DNA of 64,000 nt from [Clostridium] saccharolyticum WM1 (GCF_000144625.1 NC_014376.1:806001-870000), one strand, 5' to 3'. Positions 33,242 to 41,519 are shown, numbered from the stretch's first letter. Numbers and translations: made by a program. Notes: generated from the sequence alone by a model not told the origin.

Positions 33242-34501
33242 TTAAACCGCTAAAGCTTTTTCCATATCGGATTCATTTTCAACACTGGTTTTCCGGTTGA
33301 AGCAGTAGTTTTTCAGAGTGGTGCGCTCGTCCTCATGACCGACCTGTTTTCGTATCTCATTGATGTTAATACCGCCATCAAGAAGAGAAGAAATATAGGT
33401 TTTCCGTATCTTATGAGTGCTTTTACTGGATATATTGATATGATCGCAGTATTTACGGATACGGGTATCAACGGCTCTTGGATTGATTCGCTTTCCATCA
33501 TGGATAAACAGGAAGTCATTATCATAGAAACCGTTTTCCTTGTTGGATTCAAGAATCACTTTGATGATACGTCTTGCTTCCTCGGTCAGATAAATCGTGC
33601 GGTCACCAGCGGAGGATTTTGTATGCTCCACGGCTTCCCATCTGGCAGGATACCATGACCCGTCTGGACGTTGTCGTTCCTGTTTCTGAACCATTCGCTG
33701 AATATGTAGATACTTTCCATCTGAGGAAATATCGGTTTCTTTGATTGCGATAAGTTCCCCTAAGCGTACGCCTAATTGAAATGCAAGCGGAATGGCTAAA
33801 GCAGAAGTGCAATTTTTTTCCTCAAAGTCTGACCATGCTTCACACTCAATCAATGGACGCTCATTGGTAAGAAATACTTGTGTCCCATCTTCCGGCTGTT
33901 TTACTTTCTTTAACAGCTTTTTATCTACAGTGAATTGATTGTAAGGATTAAGAGGAATCAGTTCGTGGTCAACGGCATAATCAAGGCACTGACGGATAAT
34001 CATGGACATGTTATAATATTGGGTTTTAGTCAGCCCCTTATCCCTTACTTTATTCAATGCCCATTCCTTTAAAATAGCTTTTGTAAAGGTTCGGATATCC
34101 AGATCAAAGATAGGGTCAGTAGAATAATAAGCGTTCCAGTCATTATCAATTCTTCGGATATAGCTGGTAGCCTTGGTTTCCAGACCTTTAATATTCAGCC
34201 ATAAAGGATAAATGCTTCTTATGGTGGATAACCGTTCCTGTTCCTTCTGATTTTTTTCGTTCTGTTCCAGTTCCAGATAAAAGTCAATGATTTTACGTTC
34301 CAGCTTTTCTTTTGTGGTAGCAGTAACGGGCTTTCGTCCTTTTGGTTTTGTGGAATCAGGTAGATAGGAGAGAAAGGTTCCTTTGTCGTTTGTCCAGATA
34401 TGGTAAAAGTTTTCAAGGTGCCCTTGTAGTATGGCATTCTCTTTTTTTTGCTGTTTTTTCATGTTATATAATTCGAGAAGCTCTTCTGTATCTAAGTCCA
34501 T
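33242..34501 (-). CDS. Tyrosine integrase of the 8.5-kb element
   Basis: 419 residues from the ATG at 34501 (MDLDTEELLELYN). The catalytic set is complete: R246 (GVRLGE), K295 (HTKSS), H363-x-x-R366, H389 (GHEDERTT) and Y399. The N-terminal arm-binding and core-binding regions are long, as in Tn916/ICE-type integrases. The stop codon abuts arm-like repeats and attL, so it almost surely integrates this element at tRNA-Gly. Confidence 0.92.
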   Translation of the reverse strand: MDLDTEELLELYNMKKQQKKENAILQGHLENFYHIWTNDKGTFLSYLPDSTKPKGRKPVTATTKEKLERKIIDFYLELEQNEKNQKEQERLSTIRSIYPLWLNIKGLETKATSYIRRIDNDWNAYYSTDPIFDLDIRTFTKAILKEWALNKVRDKGLTKTQYYNMSMIIRQCLDYAVDHELIPLNPYNQFTVDKKLLKKVKQPEDGTQVFLTNERPLIECEAWSDFEEKNCTSALAIPLAFQLGVRLGELIAIKETDISSDGKYLHIQRMVQKQERQRPDGSWYPARWEAVEHTKSSAGDRTIYLTEEARRIIKVILESNKENGFYDNDFLFIHDGKRINPRAVDTRIRKYCDHINISSKSTHKIRKTYISSLLDGGININEIRKQVGHEDERTTLKNYCFNRKTSVENESDMEKALAV

Positions 34502-34547
34502 TATATCACATTTAGACAAAAATGTCCATTTGTTTCTAGTTGTATTG

Positions 34548-34735
34548 CAAGAATCATTGTTAAAATTACACAAAAAATGTACCATCCTTTCGAGATGATA
34601 CAGCTTGCAGAAGTTTGTTTTTTCGTGTGATTTTTAATAGGTATTTTTAGATGGTAGTCATTCAATGGTTTGTTTTTTCGTATTATGATATATTTGTACA
34701 TTTATTTTCGTTGCAAGTGTATCAAGAATCATTGT
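34548..34735. repeat. Short direct repeats between int and xis-like gene
   Basis: CAAGAATCATTGT occurs at 34548-34560 and 34723-34735, and GTTTGTTTTTTCGT at 34613-34626 and 34668-34681. The 220-base region has no gene. Candidate excisionase or regulator binding sites. Confidence 0.5.
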
Positions 34736-34886
34736 CAATATAGTAAGTTACCGGGATTTTCATTCCCTCCTCCGTTTTAACATAAGGGATTTGTTTCTGC
34801 CTGATTGCTTCAAACAAGCTGGATAGTGAAATCCCTCTTACGGCTGCCAATTCTGACGGGGTGAAATATATAATAACTTTTTGCAT
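34722..34886 (-). CDS. Excisionase-like small protein
   Basis: 54 residues (MQKVIIYFTPSELAAVRGIS...). The pattern FTPSELAAVRGISLSSLFEAI followed by IPYVKTEEG fits a MerR/excisionase winged helix. Start 34886 was chosen for its AAAGGAA site; longer frames overlap rep and lack one. Location next to int fits a recombination directionality factor. Confidence 0.7.
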   Translation of the reverse strand: MQKVIIYFTPSELAAVRGISLSSLFEAIRQKQIPYVKTEEGMKIPVTYYIDNDS

Positions 34887-34911
34887 AAGGTTCCTTTCGT
34901 GTCCCCTGACT

Positions 34912-35973
34912 TTATAATGGAGGAAGCTCCAACTGAATGGGAATAGGGGAAGTGTTTTTAAATGGGGTAGAATCAGGATTGCAGGATTCAAATTCTTTCA
35001 GGTGGGGATTCTGCTCCGTGGTAAGATATTCTTCTACGGTGTAATCCTTGTATTGCCCGATCTCATAATAATGCCTTACATGGTTGATACGGGCAAGAAA
35101 GGCATTCCATGATTCCGGTTCTTCCCTTTGGATATTAGGATATTGTTCCAGTAATGAAATATTGGAAACGATATACACGGTTTCATGGAGACAGACCCGG
35201 TTGGCATACCGGCAATTTAGAGTTAAAGGCTGTCCATCACAGAGGGCCAGAATCAGGGAAAAGGGGAGTGCGCTCCGGTATTCATCAAGTAAAAGAACTC
35301 TGGTTCTAGCCGTATCATATTTATCCCATATGCCATTCCCTTTATAATCCACTACGGAATAGATTTCACTGGAATGGTGGGATTGGTAAACATATGAAGT
35401 CTTTCCTGTCCGGGTTTTTCCATATATATACCAAATATCCATATGACGGTATCCTCTTCCCTTTTCTTCCCAATAGGCTTGGCGGTATTGTTCAATAGCC
35501 GGGATACGTAGAGCCATTGAGGAAACAGCTTGAACCACTTCCATGTTAGAAGCTCCGTCCTGTACGAGGGAAATCATTAAATCAATATCATTTCTATGTC
35601 CCTGATTTTCCTTTCCATCAATGGGACATTCACAGGATTCATAAAAAGTTTCTATGTGATTCGTAGTTTTCTTTTCGGAATCAAGGTAGGCTCCTTCCTT
35701 ACGAATGTAGTCTCTGTTATCAATCGAGCTTGAATTGCGAATTACCTCGATATGAGCATTTCCAAAAGTTTTGGAGATTGTATCTGTAATCTGAGCGTGA
35801 CAAAACTTGGTATACAGGTGGAAATGATGAGTTCCGGATTCTCCGGTCTCATAGCAGAAGCAATAATATTCAGTTTTCCATCTTTGCATAATTTCTTTAA
35901 TCTTTTCAGAAGTGAACCCCTTGTCAAGTGGGTTGTTACAGGTGATTTGCATACGCCTTGAACGGGTTGACAT
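34912..35973 (-). CDS. CRESS-type Rep: HUH endonuclease plus SF3 helicase
   Basis: 353 residues. The N-terminal endonuclease shows motif I QITCNNP (9-15), the metal-binding HHFHLYTKF with H50-x-H52, and motif III DYIRKEGAYL with Y89 nucleophile and K92. The C-terminal domain shows Walker A GKTRTGKT (185-192), Walker B LLLDEY (227-232) and motif C IVSN (N271). This order is that of circovirus and geminivirus Rep proteins and their bacterial plasmid relatives. It should nick and re-ligate DNA at the nearby stem-loop and unwind it, acting as replication initiator, relaxase or both. ATG 35973 follows GAAAGGAATAAAC. Confidence 0.88.
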   Translation of the reverse strand: MSTRSRRMQITCNNPLDKGFTSEKIKEIMQRWKTEYYCFCYETGESGTHHFHLYTKFCHAQITDTISKTFGNAHIEVIRNSSSIDNRDYIRKEGAYLDSEKKTTNHIETFYESCECPIDGKENQGHRNDIDLMISLVQDGASNMEVVQAVSSMALRIPAIEQYRQAYWEEKGRGYRHMDIWYIYGKTRTGKTSYVYQSHHSSEIYSVVDYKGNGIWDKYDTARTRVLLLDEYRSALPFSLILALCDGQPLTLNCRYANRVCLHETVYIVSNISLLEQYPNIQREEPESWNAFLARINHVRHYYEIGQYKDYTVEEYLTTEQNPHLKEFESCNPDSTPFKNTSPIPIQLELPPL

Positions 35974-36013
35974 AATGGCGTTTATTCCTTTCTTCCTTAT
36001 TTAGTGTATTAAA

Positions 36014-36066
36014 GTGTTAAAACACATGACACATATGTGCCTAAAGGTTAATACTGGCCTTTAGGC
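36014..36066 (-). other. Putative Rep origin/nick site: palindromes and stem-loop
   Basis: GCCTAAAGG (36039-36047) and CCTTTAGGC (36058-36066) form a perfect 9-bp stem with a 10-base loop. On the - strand the loop is CCAGTATTAA, which contains AGTATTA; circoviruses nick within NAGTATTAC at the top of such a stem. Palindromes CACATATGTG (36030-36039) and GTGTTAAAACAC (36014-36025) lie between it and rep. The last loop base differs from the viral consensus (A for C). Confidence 0.6.
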
Positions 36067-36067
36067 T

Positions 36068-36110
36068 TTCAGGGCTTGCCCGCCACGCTCCGCATGGCGG
36101 ACGCCCTGAA
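36068..36110. other. GC-rich cruciform between motor gene and origin stem-loop
   Basis: TTCAGGGC/GCCCTGAA outer arms and CCGCCA/TGGCGG inner arms form a strong imperfect hairpin, GC-rich against AT-rich surroundings, with no T-run. Could be part of the origin/oriT or a processing hairpin. Confidence 0.5.
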
Positions 36111-36116
36111 GCAATT

Positions 36117-36857
36117 CTATCTGTTGACTGCGTTCCGTAAATCCCTATGCATAGCGTCTACATTTTGGGGAAAAGGAACTCTGACTTTTGTAAGAGTGGT
36201 ATCATTTACCGTCATATACCCAACACCCGTGGGACATGTTTCTATGACATCTTTATAATTTGGCATGAGCATAGTTACTGTTTCCTTGCTTGGTGCCTGT
36301 AAGAGAACTTTATGCGAAAAACTCTCACGACTGCCGGAACTAAACAAATCTGCCAATGGCTTTTGACATGAAACACAGATATGAATTTGTTTTGCCCTAC
36401 TTAAATTTAAAAGTCTAGCCATTTTTGACATTAATTCTTTCTGTTCTTTGGACGGTAGGCTTAATAACCATGATGGATATTCGTCTATGTATAGAATCAG
36501 CCAGGGATAAGTAGCATTGTGTGATAAACGTGTTTCAAAGATATCGTAAAATTCAAGAAAGCCATCTGTACTGGAATCATGTTTAAAGTAACGCTTGGCT
36601 CCCTCGAGGTAGGCAAAATCAATGTTCTTGTAATCAAGGACATATATCTCGGATTCTGGTACATGACGGGCTATCTTGCTTAAGATGCCTTGGGCTAATG
36701 TGGTTTTTCCAGAGCCTGACGGGCCTGATAATAAGAAACGATATCCGTTTTTCATCATATCCCATTCAATCCAGTGAGTGGTTCCATATTTCCAGTAATT
36801 TTCTGATATAAAGGGGCGGATAATTCCGTCCCCATTACCCATGATAGTCATAATCAT
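36117..36857 (-). CDS. FtsK/TcpA-like DNA translocase (coupling ATPase)
   Basis: 246 residues, little more than the motor core. Walker A GPSGSGKTT (45-53), Walker B LILYIDEY, and VSCQKP where FtsK/TraB proteins have a glutamine sensor. No TM helices, so membrane attachment probably comes from the protein encoded just upstream (36835-37641), which it overlaps. Predicted to pump the element's DNA to or through the membrane. Start at 36857, with 36851 and 36842 also possible. Confidence 0.85.
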   Translation of the reverse strand: MIMTIMGNGDGIIRPFISENYWKYGTTHWIEWDMMKNGYRFLLSGPSGSGKTTLAQGILSKIARHVPESEIYVLDYKNIDFAYLEGAKRYFKHDSSTDGFLEFYDIFETRLSHNATYPWLILYIDEYPSWLLSLPSKEQKELMSKMARLLNLSRAKQIHICVSCQKPLADLFSSGSRESFSHKVLLQAPSKETVTMLMPNYKDVIETCPTGVGYMTVNDTTLTKVRVPFPQNVDAMHRDLRNAVNR

Positions 36858-37641
36858 CTAAGGTACGTTCCACTGTAGAGATATTAAGGGAATCGGCGAT
36901 GGAACGGTCATAGGCTTTCTGATCTGCATATTCACCATTAAAAGATAATACAGTGGTTAGAATAACATGGGTCTTCATATCAGAAATATCTGATACCATT
37001 AAAACATCATTGCGGTTCATATGTGTGGGGCTGATAATTCCCGGAATGCCGTAGACGCCAATTTTCTGTTCAATCATGCTTTGGAGAACCGAAGTCACTA
37101 ACGAAACGTTGACATCTTCCAAACAAACCTTGGGAATTCTAAATTGGTGAAAAATTAAGCCGTTTTTCAGATAGTTTCCGGTTTGTGCGTTGCCAAGCTC
37201 CGCTGGATTCACTGGCCTGTACAATCCTGTCAGGCTTTCAAAATTTGCTTCATTCAGGATTTGAGTAAAGAGAAATTTCCGTATCTTATCATAAGAGCCC
37301 TCACTAAATTTCATTTTGATACGGTCATTAGAAAGTTTACGTTCCTGCTCTTCTTTAATCCGCTGATCTCTTCTGTCGCTCCACTTCAAGCGCAAGTAGA
37401 CGCCGCCGAGGGCAGTAGCGGCTACTCCGAAAAAATGCAGATTAATAAAGTTATAAATGGATTCGAAAAGGTAAGTTGTCAGTTTTATAAAAACAAAGAC
37501 AGCAAAAAAGATTCCGATAAATCCGAGCAATATGATTGCCATTTTCTTATACAGTCCATTGGAACGGGCTTTTGAAAGCCCGTCCTTTATGGAATCTGCA
37601 AGTAACTGAAAAGTGGTTTTGATTTTATTAAGAAATTTCAT
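36835..37641 (-). CDS. Two-TM partner of the FtsK-like motor
   Basis: 268 residues from ATG 37641 (GGAGGAAG site). TM helices at about 34-55 (MAIILLGFIGIFFAVFVFI) and 68-86 precede a long cytosolic domain. It overlaps the motor gene by 23 bases. The pair looks like a TcpA-type coupler split into a membrane part and an ATPase part. No family recognised for the cytosolic domain. Confidence 0.7.
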   Translation of the reverse strand: MKFLNKIKTTFQLLADSIKDGLSKARSNGLYKKMAIILLGFIGIFFAVFVFIKLTTYLFESIYNFINLHFFGVAATALGGVYLRLKWSDRRDQRIKEEQERKLSNDRIKMKFSEGSYDKIRKFLFTQILNEANFESLTGLYRPVNPAELGNAQTGNYLKNGLIFHQFRIPKVCLEDVNVSLVTSVLQSMIEQKIGVYGIPGIISPTHMNRNDVLMVSDISDMKTHVILTTVLSFNGEYADQKAYDRSIADSLNISTVERTLDDYDYHG

Positions 37642-37652
37642 ACTTCTTCCTC

Positions 37653-37913
37653 CTATAAAGCTGTTTTCACCGGCTTTGCGGATATTACAACCAAATAATT
37701 TCCGCTCCGGGTACTCCGGTATTCGCATATCAGATCAAATTCCCTGCCTTGAACAAGGGTCTGGAAGATATCTGAATTAACGGATAATTCAGAAATAATA
37801 TTATTATTGTCCTGGCTAACCGTAACTTTGTAAGATTGTTTGACAGAACCATCTCTTGCCGTATACTCTGTCTGTTTCTTGTTTAATATAAAAGTTGTTG
37901 TGTTTAAATGCAT
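37653..37913 (-). CDS. Small beta-rich protein of the mobile element
   Basis: 86 residues from ATG 37913 (AAAGGAGAG site). Alternating hydrophobic pattern (SYKVTVSQDNNNIISELSV, FDLICEYRSTRSGNYLVVI) suggests an OB-like or small beta-barrel fold, perhaps single-strand DNA binding. That is inference; DUF961-type proteins occupy a comparable place in Tn916-like elements. Confidence 0.5.
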   Translation of the reverse strand: MHLNTTTFILNKKQTEYTARDGSVKQSYKVTVSQDNNNIISELSVNSDIFQTLVQGREFDLICEYRSTRSGNYLVVISAKPVKTAL

Positions 37914-37962
37914 TATAATCTCTCCTTTTCTGCTATAGCTTGGTACAGCACCAAATCCATCC

Positions 37963-38331
37963 CTAGTTAATTGCATGTCCGTTTGTCATTAATGGACAAA
38001 CTGTGTATTGTGACAAGGCATTTTCTAGAACTTTAAGGTTGCAAATGATACTTCTAGTCTCCTTTTTTAGATTATTAAGGGATGCCATGCACTCCGGTGA
38101 AATAAGAGGATTTGATAAATTCTTGTCTATTTCTTCGCAAAGTACCATTAAATCAATAGAATCCGTGAGTTCAAAAAGAACGCACCTATTTATCGAATCT
38201 CTCTTCCCCTTTTCACAAGAGCTTAATATCTCTCCTAAAACTTTGAGGTTTTTCTCTGCCTGATCAAGTATAAAAGAACCAATAGTTAGCAGGTTGTGTA
38301 CATTGATGAGCAAACTATCTTCTTCTCTCAT
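37963..38331 (-). CDS. Helical hypothetical protein, first gene of transfer operon
   Basis: 122 residues from ATG 38331 (AAAGGAGAAG site). All-helical, with LVSFF-free heptads and VLENALSQYTVCP near the end. It heads the leftward operon running to int. Function unknown. Confidence 0.5.
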   Translation of the reverse strand: MREEDSLLINVHNLLTIGSFILDQAEKNLKVLGEILSSCEKGKRDSINRCVLFELTDSIDLMVLCEEIDKNLSNPLISPECMASLNNLKKETRSIICNLKVLENALSQYTVCPLMTNGHAIN

Positions 38332-38346
38332 TTCTTCTCCTTTCAT

Positions 38347-38676
38347 TGCGCGCAGGGGGAAGCCCCGGCGATTATTTTACCTATTTTTCCAGTCTTCTGA
38401 ACGATTCTCAAGAGAAATCGTAGCTTTATATAAATAACATTGCAATGTTAGAGGTGCATAAGCAATATCGCTTTAAGATGATGCTCTTGCATTTCTAATG
38501 TAAGTATACCGTTGCTAACCTTAGAATTCGTTATCACTTAAGAACTACTTTGAAAATTTTAAGAATTTATTATTCAAACATAATATAACGGGAGTTTAAG
38601 AGACAGGAAATATTTTTAAATATAAAATACCACTCAATGGAAGATGACATATTATTCCATTGGGTGGTATCATACT
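38347..38676. other. 330-base control region of the leftward operon
   Basis: No gene is seen. It contains the 16-bp perfect palindrome TAACATTGCAATGTTA (38435-38450), a likely operator for one of the two regulators encoded to the right, and a terminator of the 38677 gene at 38627-38670. Confidence 0.55.
38627..38670 (-). terminator. Terminator of the 38677-39387 gene
   Basis: Read on the - strand, ATACCACCCAATGGAA pairs with TTCCATTGAGTGGTAT (one mismatch/G-U), followed by TTTATATTT. Confidence 0.8.
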
Positions 38677-39387
38677 TTATTTATTTGTGTTTTTTTTGTT
38701 AGTTCGATGTTTCTTTAAACTATAATCTATTCTGTTTTGAAAACTTTTGGAAAATTCTTCTGGTTTCAATTCTCCATCAAAAAAGTCATTACAGAATTGG
38801 TTCCAATGCTCTTCCCAAAGTTCATAAAAGTAGTGTTCCGACTTTTCCCAAAGTGGATCTAGTTTTTCCTGACTTAATTTCTCTAGATAGTCCGGATGTT
38901 CTAACTTAATATATGGTATTAAATGAAAAAGGGGCCAATAAGTGAAACATTTTCGTCTTCCGCTGAGCATGTTACATAACGTTTCTTTTGACAAGTTCAA
39001 ATTAGAAGTGGTAATGAGTTGATATTTCTCATTTAAAAAGTGAATTATATCCGCTTGCATTATTTGATGTTCTTCTAAAATCTTTTTGTAAAGGATTCTT
39101 TTATCAAATGCTAGGAGCATTTCCGTAGATACCTTTGTTAATAATTCTGCGGCTGTGTGTATTGAATTGTAGTAATCAGTTTGCAAGTTACCCGTTTCAT
39201 CAGGTATTTCACCATGCCAAGAAATGATAATTTTGTTAACTACTTCTTTTGTCTGCTCATAACAGTTTATCAGTTGTAACTTCAATTCCATGTCCATATC
39301 TCCTGATATTTCAGGTAGAGTGCAGGATTTGATTTTGTCCAATACCTCAATGGTGCTAAATAATTGACTTGTTAATTCATCGTTCAT
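38677..39387 (-). CDS. Unknown regulator-like protein of the mobile element
   Basis: 236 residues, helical. Residues about 125-165 (QLITTSNLNLSKETLCNMLS-GRRKCFTYW) have the look of a HTH that reads a short recognition helix. Acidic/aromatic C-terminus ending KKHRTNKKNTNK. Monocistronic with its own terminator. Function unknown; a regulator is the best guess. Confidence 0.45.
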   Translation of the reverse strand: MNDELTSQLFSTIEVLDKIKSCTLPEISGDMDMELKLQLINCYEQTKEVVNKIIISWHGEIPDETGNLQTDYYNSIHTAAELLTKVSTEMLLAFDKRILYKKILEEHQIMQADIIHFLNEKYQLITTSNLNLSKETLCNMLSGRRKCFTYWPLFHLIPYIKLEHPDYLEKLSQEKLDPLWEKSEHYFYELWEEHWNQFCNDFFDGELKPEEFSKSFQNRIDYSLKKHRTNKKNTNK

Positions 39388-39592
39388 TTTATTGACTCCT
39401 TTGTATTATATAGTAATTTAAATTATACATAAAAGAGTAATTCAAGTAGTTATCAAATAAGAAAAATATTTAAATATAGATTATTTATAAAGGTAAATGT
39501 AAATAGAAAAAGTTAAGATCAAACTTGTGAGTAGAAAAATAGATAAATTATGAAGTGAAATAAAAAATAAGGGAGTAGTATCCTCCCTTTTT

Positions 39593-39847
39593 CTATGATC
39601 GTTTTTTTAGAAATAATTTATCGAGTTGAATTTCAAGAATTTCAGCAATAGCATTAATTTCTGTAGCAGTAATATGGGCTAAATCTTTTTCGTACTTAGA
39701 ATAGCTTTGTTTTGTTGTATTGCAGCCTCTAAGTTGAAGCTCCTTAACCATATAAGCCTGAGAGTACTCTCGTATGTTACGAAAATATTTAATATTTTCG
39801 CCTAACGAGATATTAGAATCTGATTTGATTTTAGCTCCACTACTCAT
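39593..39847 (-). CDS. XRE-family HTH regulator
   Basis: 84 residues with a Cro/CI-type HTH: LGENIKYFRNIREYSQAYMV, then TTKQSYSKYEKDLAHITATE. Typical element repressor placed divergently from the cargo operon. CATTTAAATG (39869-39878) just upstream is a candidate operator. A hairpin AAGGGAG/CTCCCTT with T-rich flanks lies right behind its stop (39568-39592). Confidence 0.85.
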   Translation of the reverse strand: MSSGAKIKSDSNISLGENIKYFRNIREYSQAYMVKELQLRGCNTTKQSYSKYEKDLAHITATEINAIAEILEIQLDKLFLKKRS

Positions 39848-39937
39848 AATTACACCACCAATTTAAAACATTTAAATGATTATAAGATATTTAGAGAAGA
39901 AAGTGGTCGCAAATAAGGGACTTTTAAGTGAAGTAAA

Positions 39938-39966
39938 TTGACTTGAAAACAGAAAGATGATAAAAT
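39938..39966 (+). promoter_or_regulatory. Sigma-A promoter of the secreted-protein operon
   Basis: TTGACT (39938-39943), 17 bases, TAAAAT (39961-39966), about 50 bases ahead of the 40018 gene. Confidence 0.75.
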
Positions 39967-40017
39967 TAAGTTAAGAGATTTCCAATATTTACCAAAGATT
40001 AATAGGAGGGAACAGAT

Positions 40018-41016
40018 ATGAAAAAGTCAACAATTGTGGTGGCTCTATTATTCACAATCACAGTACCTACGCTTACGAGTTATGCTGGACCGTTCGACAG
40101 TATTAACGCGAGAGCCAACTCAGGGCAGACGCACTCCGCACCGTATTCAGATCCAGCAGCGTTACCCGGCGGAAAAGAGAATCCTTGGGGAGTAGAATAT
40201 GAAGTACAAGAGTATCCTGGACGTATAGTAGGTACTTGGCAAAAACGAGGTGGCGATTACTACTATGTATTACCCGATGGTTCAGATCTCAAGAACAATT
40301 ACGTGGATAACTTATATCTCTCATGGACCGGACGTATGATACCAGAAAATTATATATCTGAAAATCGCTTCATGTACAATAGTTTTTATGGAGGACAAGC
40401 TCCGTGGTGGGCTCAGATGGACGGGTTTAAAGGAAGCATAACATCCGGATTATTGTACGCAAACTTGGCTAGCAATTATAATAATTACGTCACAGAGTAC
40501 AAGGCGGGCAGGTGGCAAACTCCCGCCTATGCCAAAGAAGCGTTTGATTGGATGGATGCGCAAATGCCTAATATTATTAATTTACCTGAACAAGAAAGGG
40601 CTATTGCAATAGCTCGGCTTATATCCGCCAATATGAATTATGATGGTAGTCAATTAGCACCAGCGGATGCATTTCATAGGAGATCCGGAGGATTTGACGC
40701 ATTTATAGGATTGTACAACGCTTTTGCACGTCGAGCTGGACTCTCTGCTAGAGAGGGCGGAAATGGCAAGCGTTTCGATGGTCAGGATTGGCGTTGGAAT
40801 ACTGTGACAATAAATGGCTCCTTATATAATGTGGACACTATCACATTTAGAGCCGCCCAACAAGACAAATATCTACTATCCCCAGTCCTGTGGGAAGGTT
40901 ATGTATCGCGCGAAACTCTGAATGCTATAGACAGTGAGCGCAGAGCTCAAGATACTGTTGATCCTAATCTTACCAATATACCGGTAGGCGGAGTAAAAGA
41001 CGGCGGAGCATTCTAG
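40018..41016 (+). CDS. Secreted cysteine-free transglutaminase-like protein
   Basis: 332 residues. Signal peptide about 1-23 (cut after SYA). Residues 68-88 resemble a cell-wall-binding repeat (GTWQKRGGDYYYVLPDGSD). Residues about 190-280 fit the transglutaminase core: SGGFDAFIGLYNAFARRAGL takes the place of the usual Cys helix, and WRWNTVTINGSLYNVDTITF takes the place of HAWN...VD-T. The catalytic Cys position is F226 and the His position W258; only D273 remains. There is no cysteine anywhere. It is probably a binding pseudoenzyme at the surface. AGGAGG start site at 40006-40012. Confidence 0.7.
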   Translation: MKKSTIVVALLFTITVPTLTSYAGPFDSINARANSGQTHSAPYSDPAALPGGKENPWGVEYEVQEYPGRIVGTWQKRGGDYYYVLPDGSDLKNNYVDNLYLSWTGRMIPENYISENRFMYNSFYGGQAPWWAQMDGFKGSITSGLLYANLASNYNNYVTEYKAGRWQTPAYAKEAFDWMDAQMPNIINLPEQERAIAIARLISANMNYDGSQLAPADAFHRRSGGFDAFIGLYNAFARRAGLSAREGGNGKRFDGQDWRWNTVTINGSLYNVDTITFRAAQQDKYLLSPVLWEGYVSRETLNAIDSERRAQDTVDPNLTNIPVGGVKDGGAF

Positions 41017-41030
41017 GAGGTTACTAAATT

Positions 41031-41519
41031 TTGAACAAAAGAATTATTGCAGCCCTATTAGCTGTGGTAATGGCTATACAAACACCGCTAATAGTTTTAG
41101 CGAATGGACATGGTGGAGGCTCTCCGATAAATAAAGGGACTGTCGGCAATGGTACGAATCCATCAGTACCGTATAGCGATGGGATTAAGGTATCAGTAGG
41201 GCCGACTACACCCATTATAGAAGCAGGTGTACAGGCTTTAAGTGCAGCCAGTACACCTGAAGAAGTCATAGCCCAAGATTATGCTATTTCTGATATTAAT
41301 AATTATCAGATGTGGGACCCTGGTAATTTTGGGTTAAATTTTGGAGAAACAAGCAGAACAAATGTATCTATTATGTGGGACCCTATAGGTGGTAATCAAG
41401 CTAGGAAAGATAAAAAGTCTTCCCTAGCTGTTTCTATATTGGGTGTATTTTTTTATTTACCCCAAACTATCAAGGGCAAGCGTTGTTCCTATGGAACCCT
41501 TGACAGTTTTCTTCTATAA
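41031..41519 (+). CDS. Secreted protein, second gene of cargo operon, C-terminus probably altered
   Basis: 162 codons, TTG start after AGGAGG. Signal peptide about 1-24 (cut after VLA). Mature N-terminus is Gly/Pro/Ser-rich and shares PYSD with the mature N-terminus of the upstream protein. From about residue 125 (QARKDKKSS) the frame runs through two hairpins (41399-41427 and 41466-41509) and looks non-native (GVFFYLPQTIKGKRCSYG). The original 3' end may be lost or the stop displaced. Confidence 0.5.
   Translation: MNKRIIAALLAVVMAIQTPLIVLANGHGGGSPINKGTVGNGTNPSVPYSDGIKVSVGPTTPIIEAGVQALSAASTPEEVIAQDYAISDINNYQMWDPGNFGLNFGETSRTNVSIMWDPIGGNQARKDKKSSLAVSILGVFFYLPQTIKGKRCSYGTLDSFLL
41466..41509 (+). 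terminator. Hairpin at end of cargo operon
   Basis: AACTATCAAGGGC pairs with ACCCTTGACAGTT (G-U tolerated), followed by TTCTTCT. The smaller GCTAGGAAAGA/TCTTCCCTAGC hairpin precedes it at 41399-41427. Confidence 0.5.

Noticed and set aside
33242..34501. Integrase as the prophage integrase
   Set aside because: It lies right of the prophage attR and its stop abuts repeats that match those at 41.55 kb, so it belongs to the second element.
41466..41509. Terminal inverted repeat of an insertion sequence
   Set aside because: Arms are only 13 nt around an 18-nt loop, with no transposase and no target duplication.
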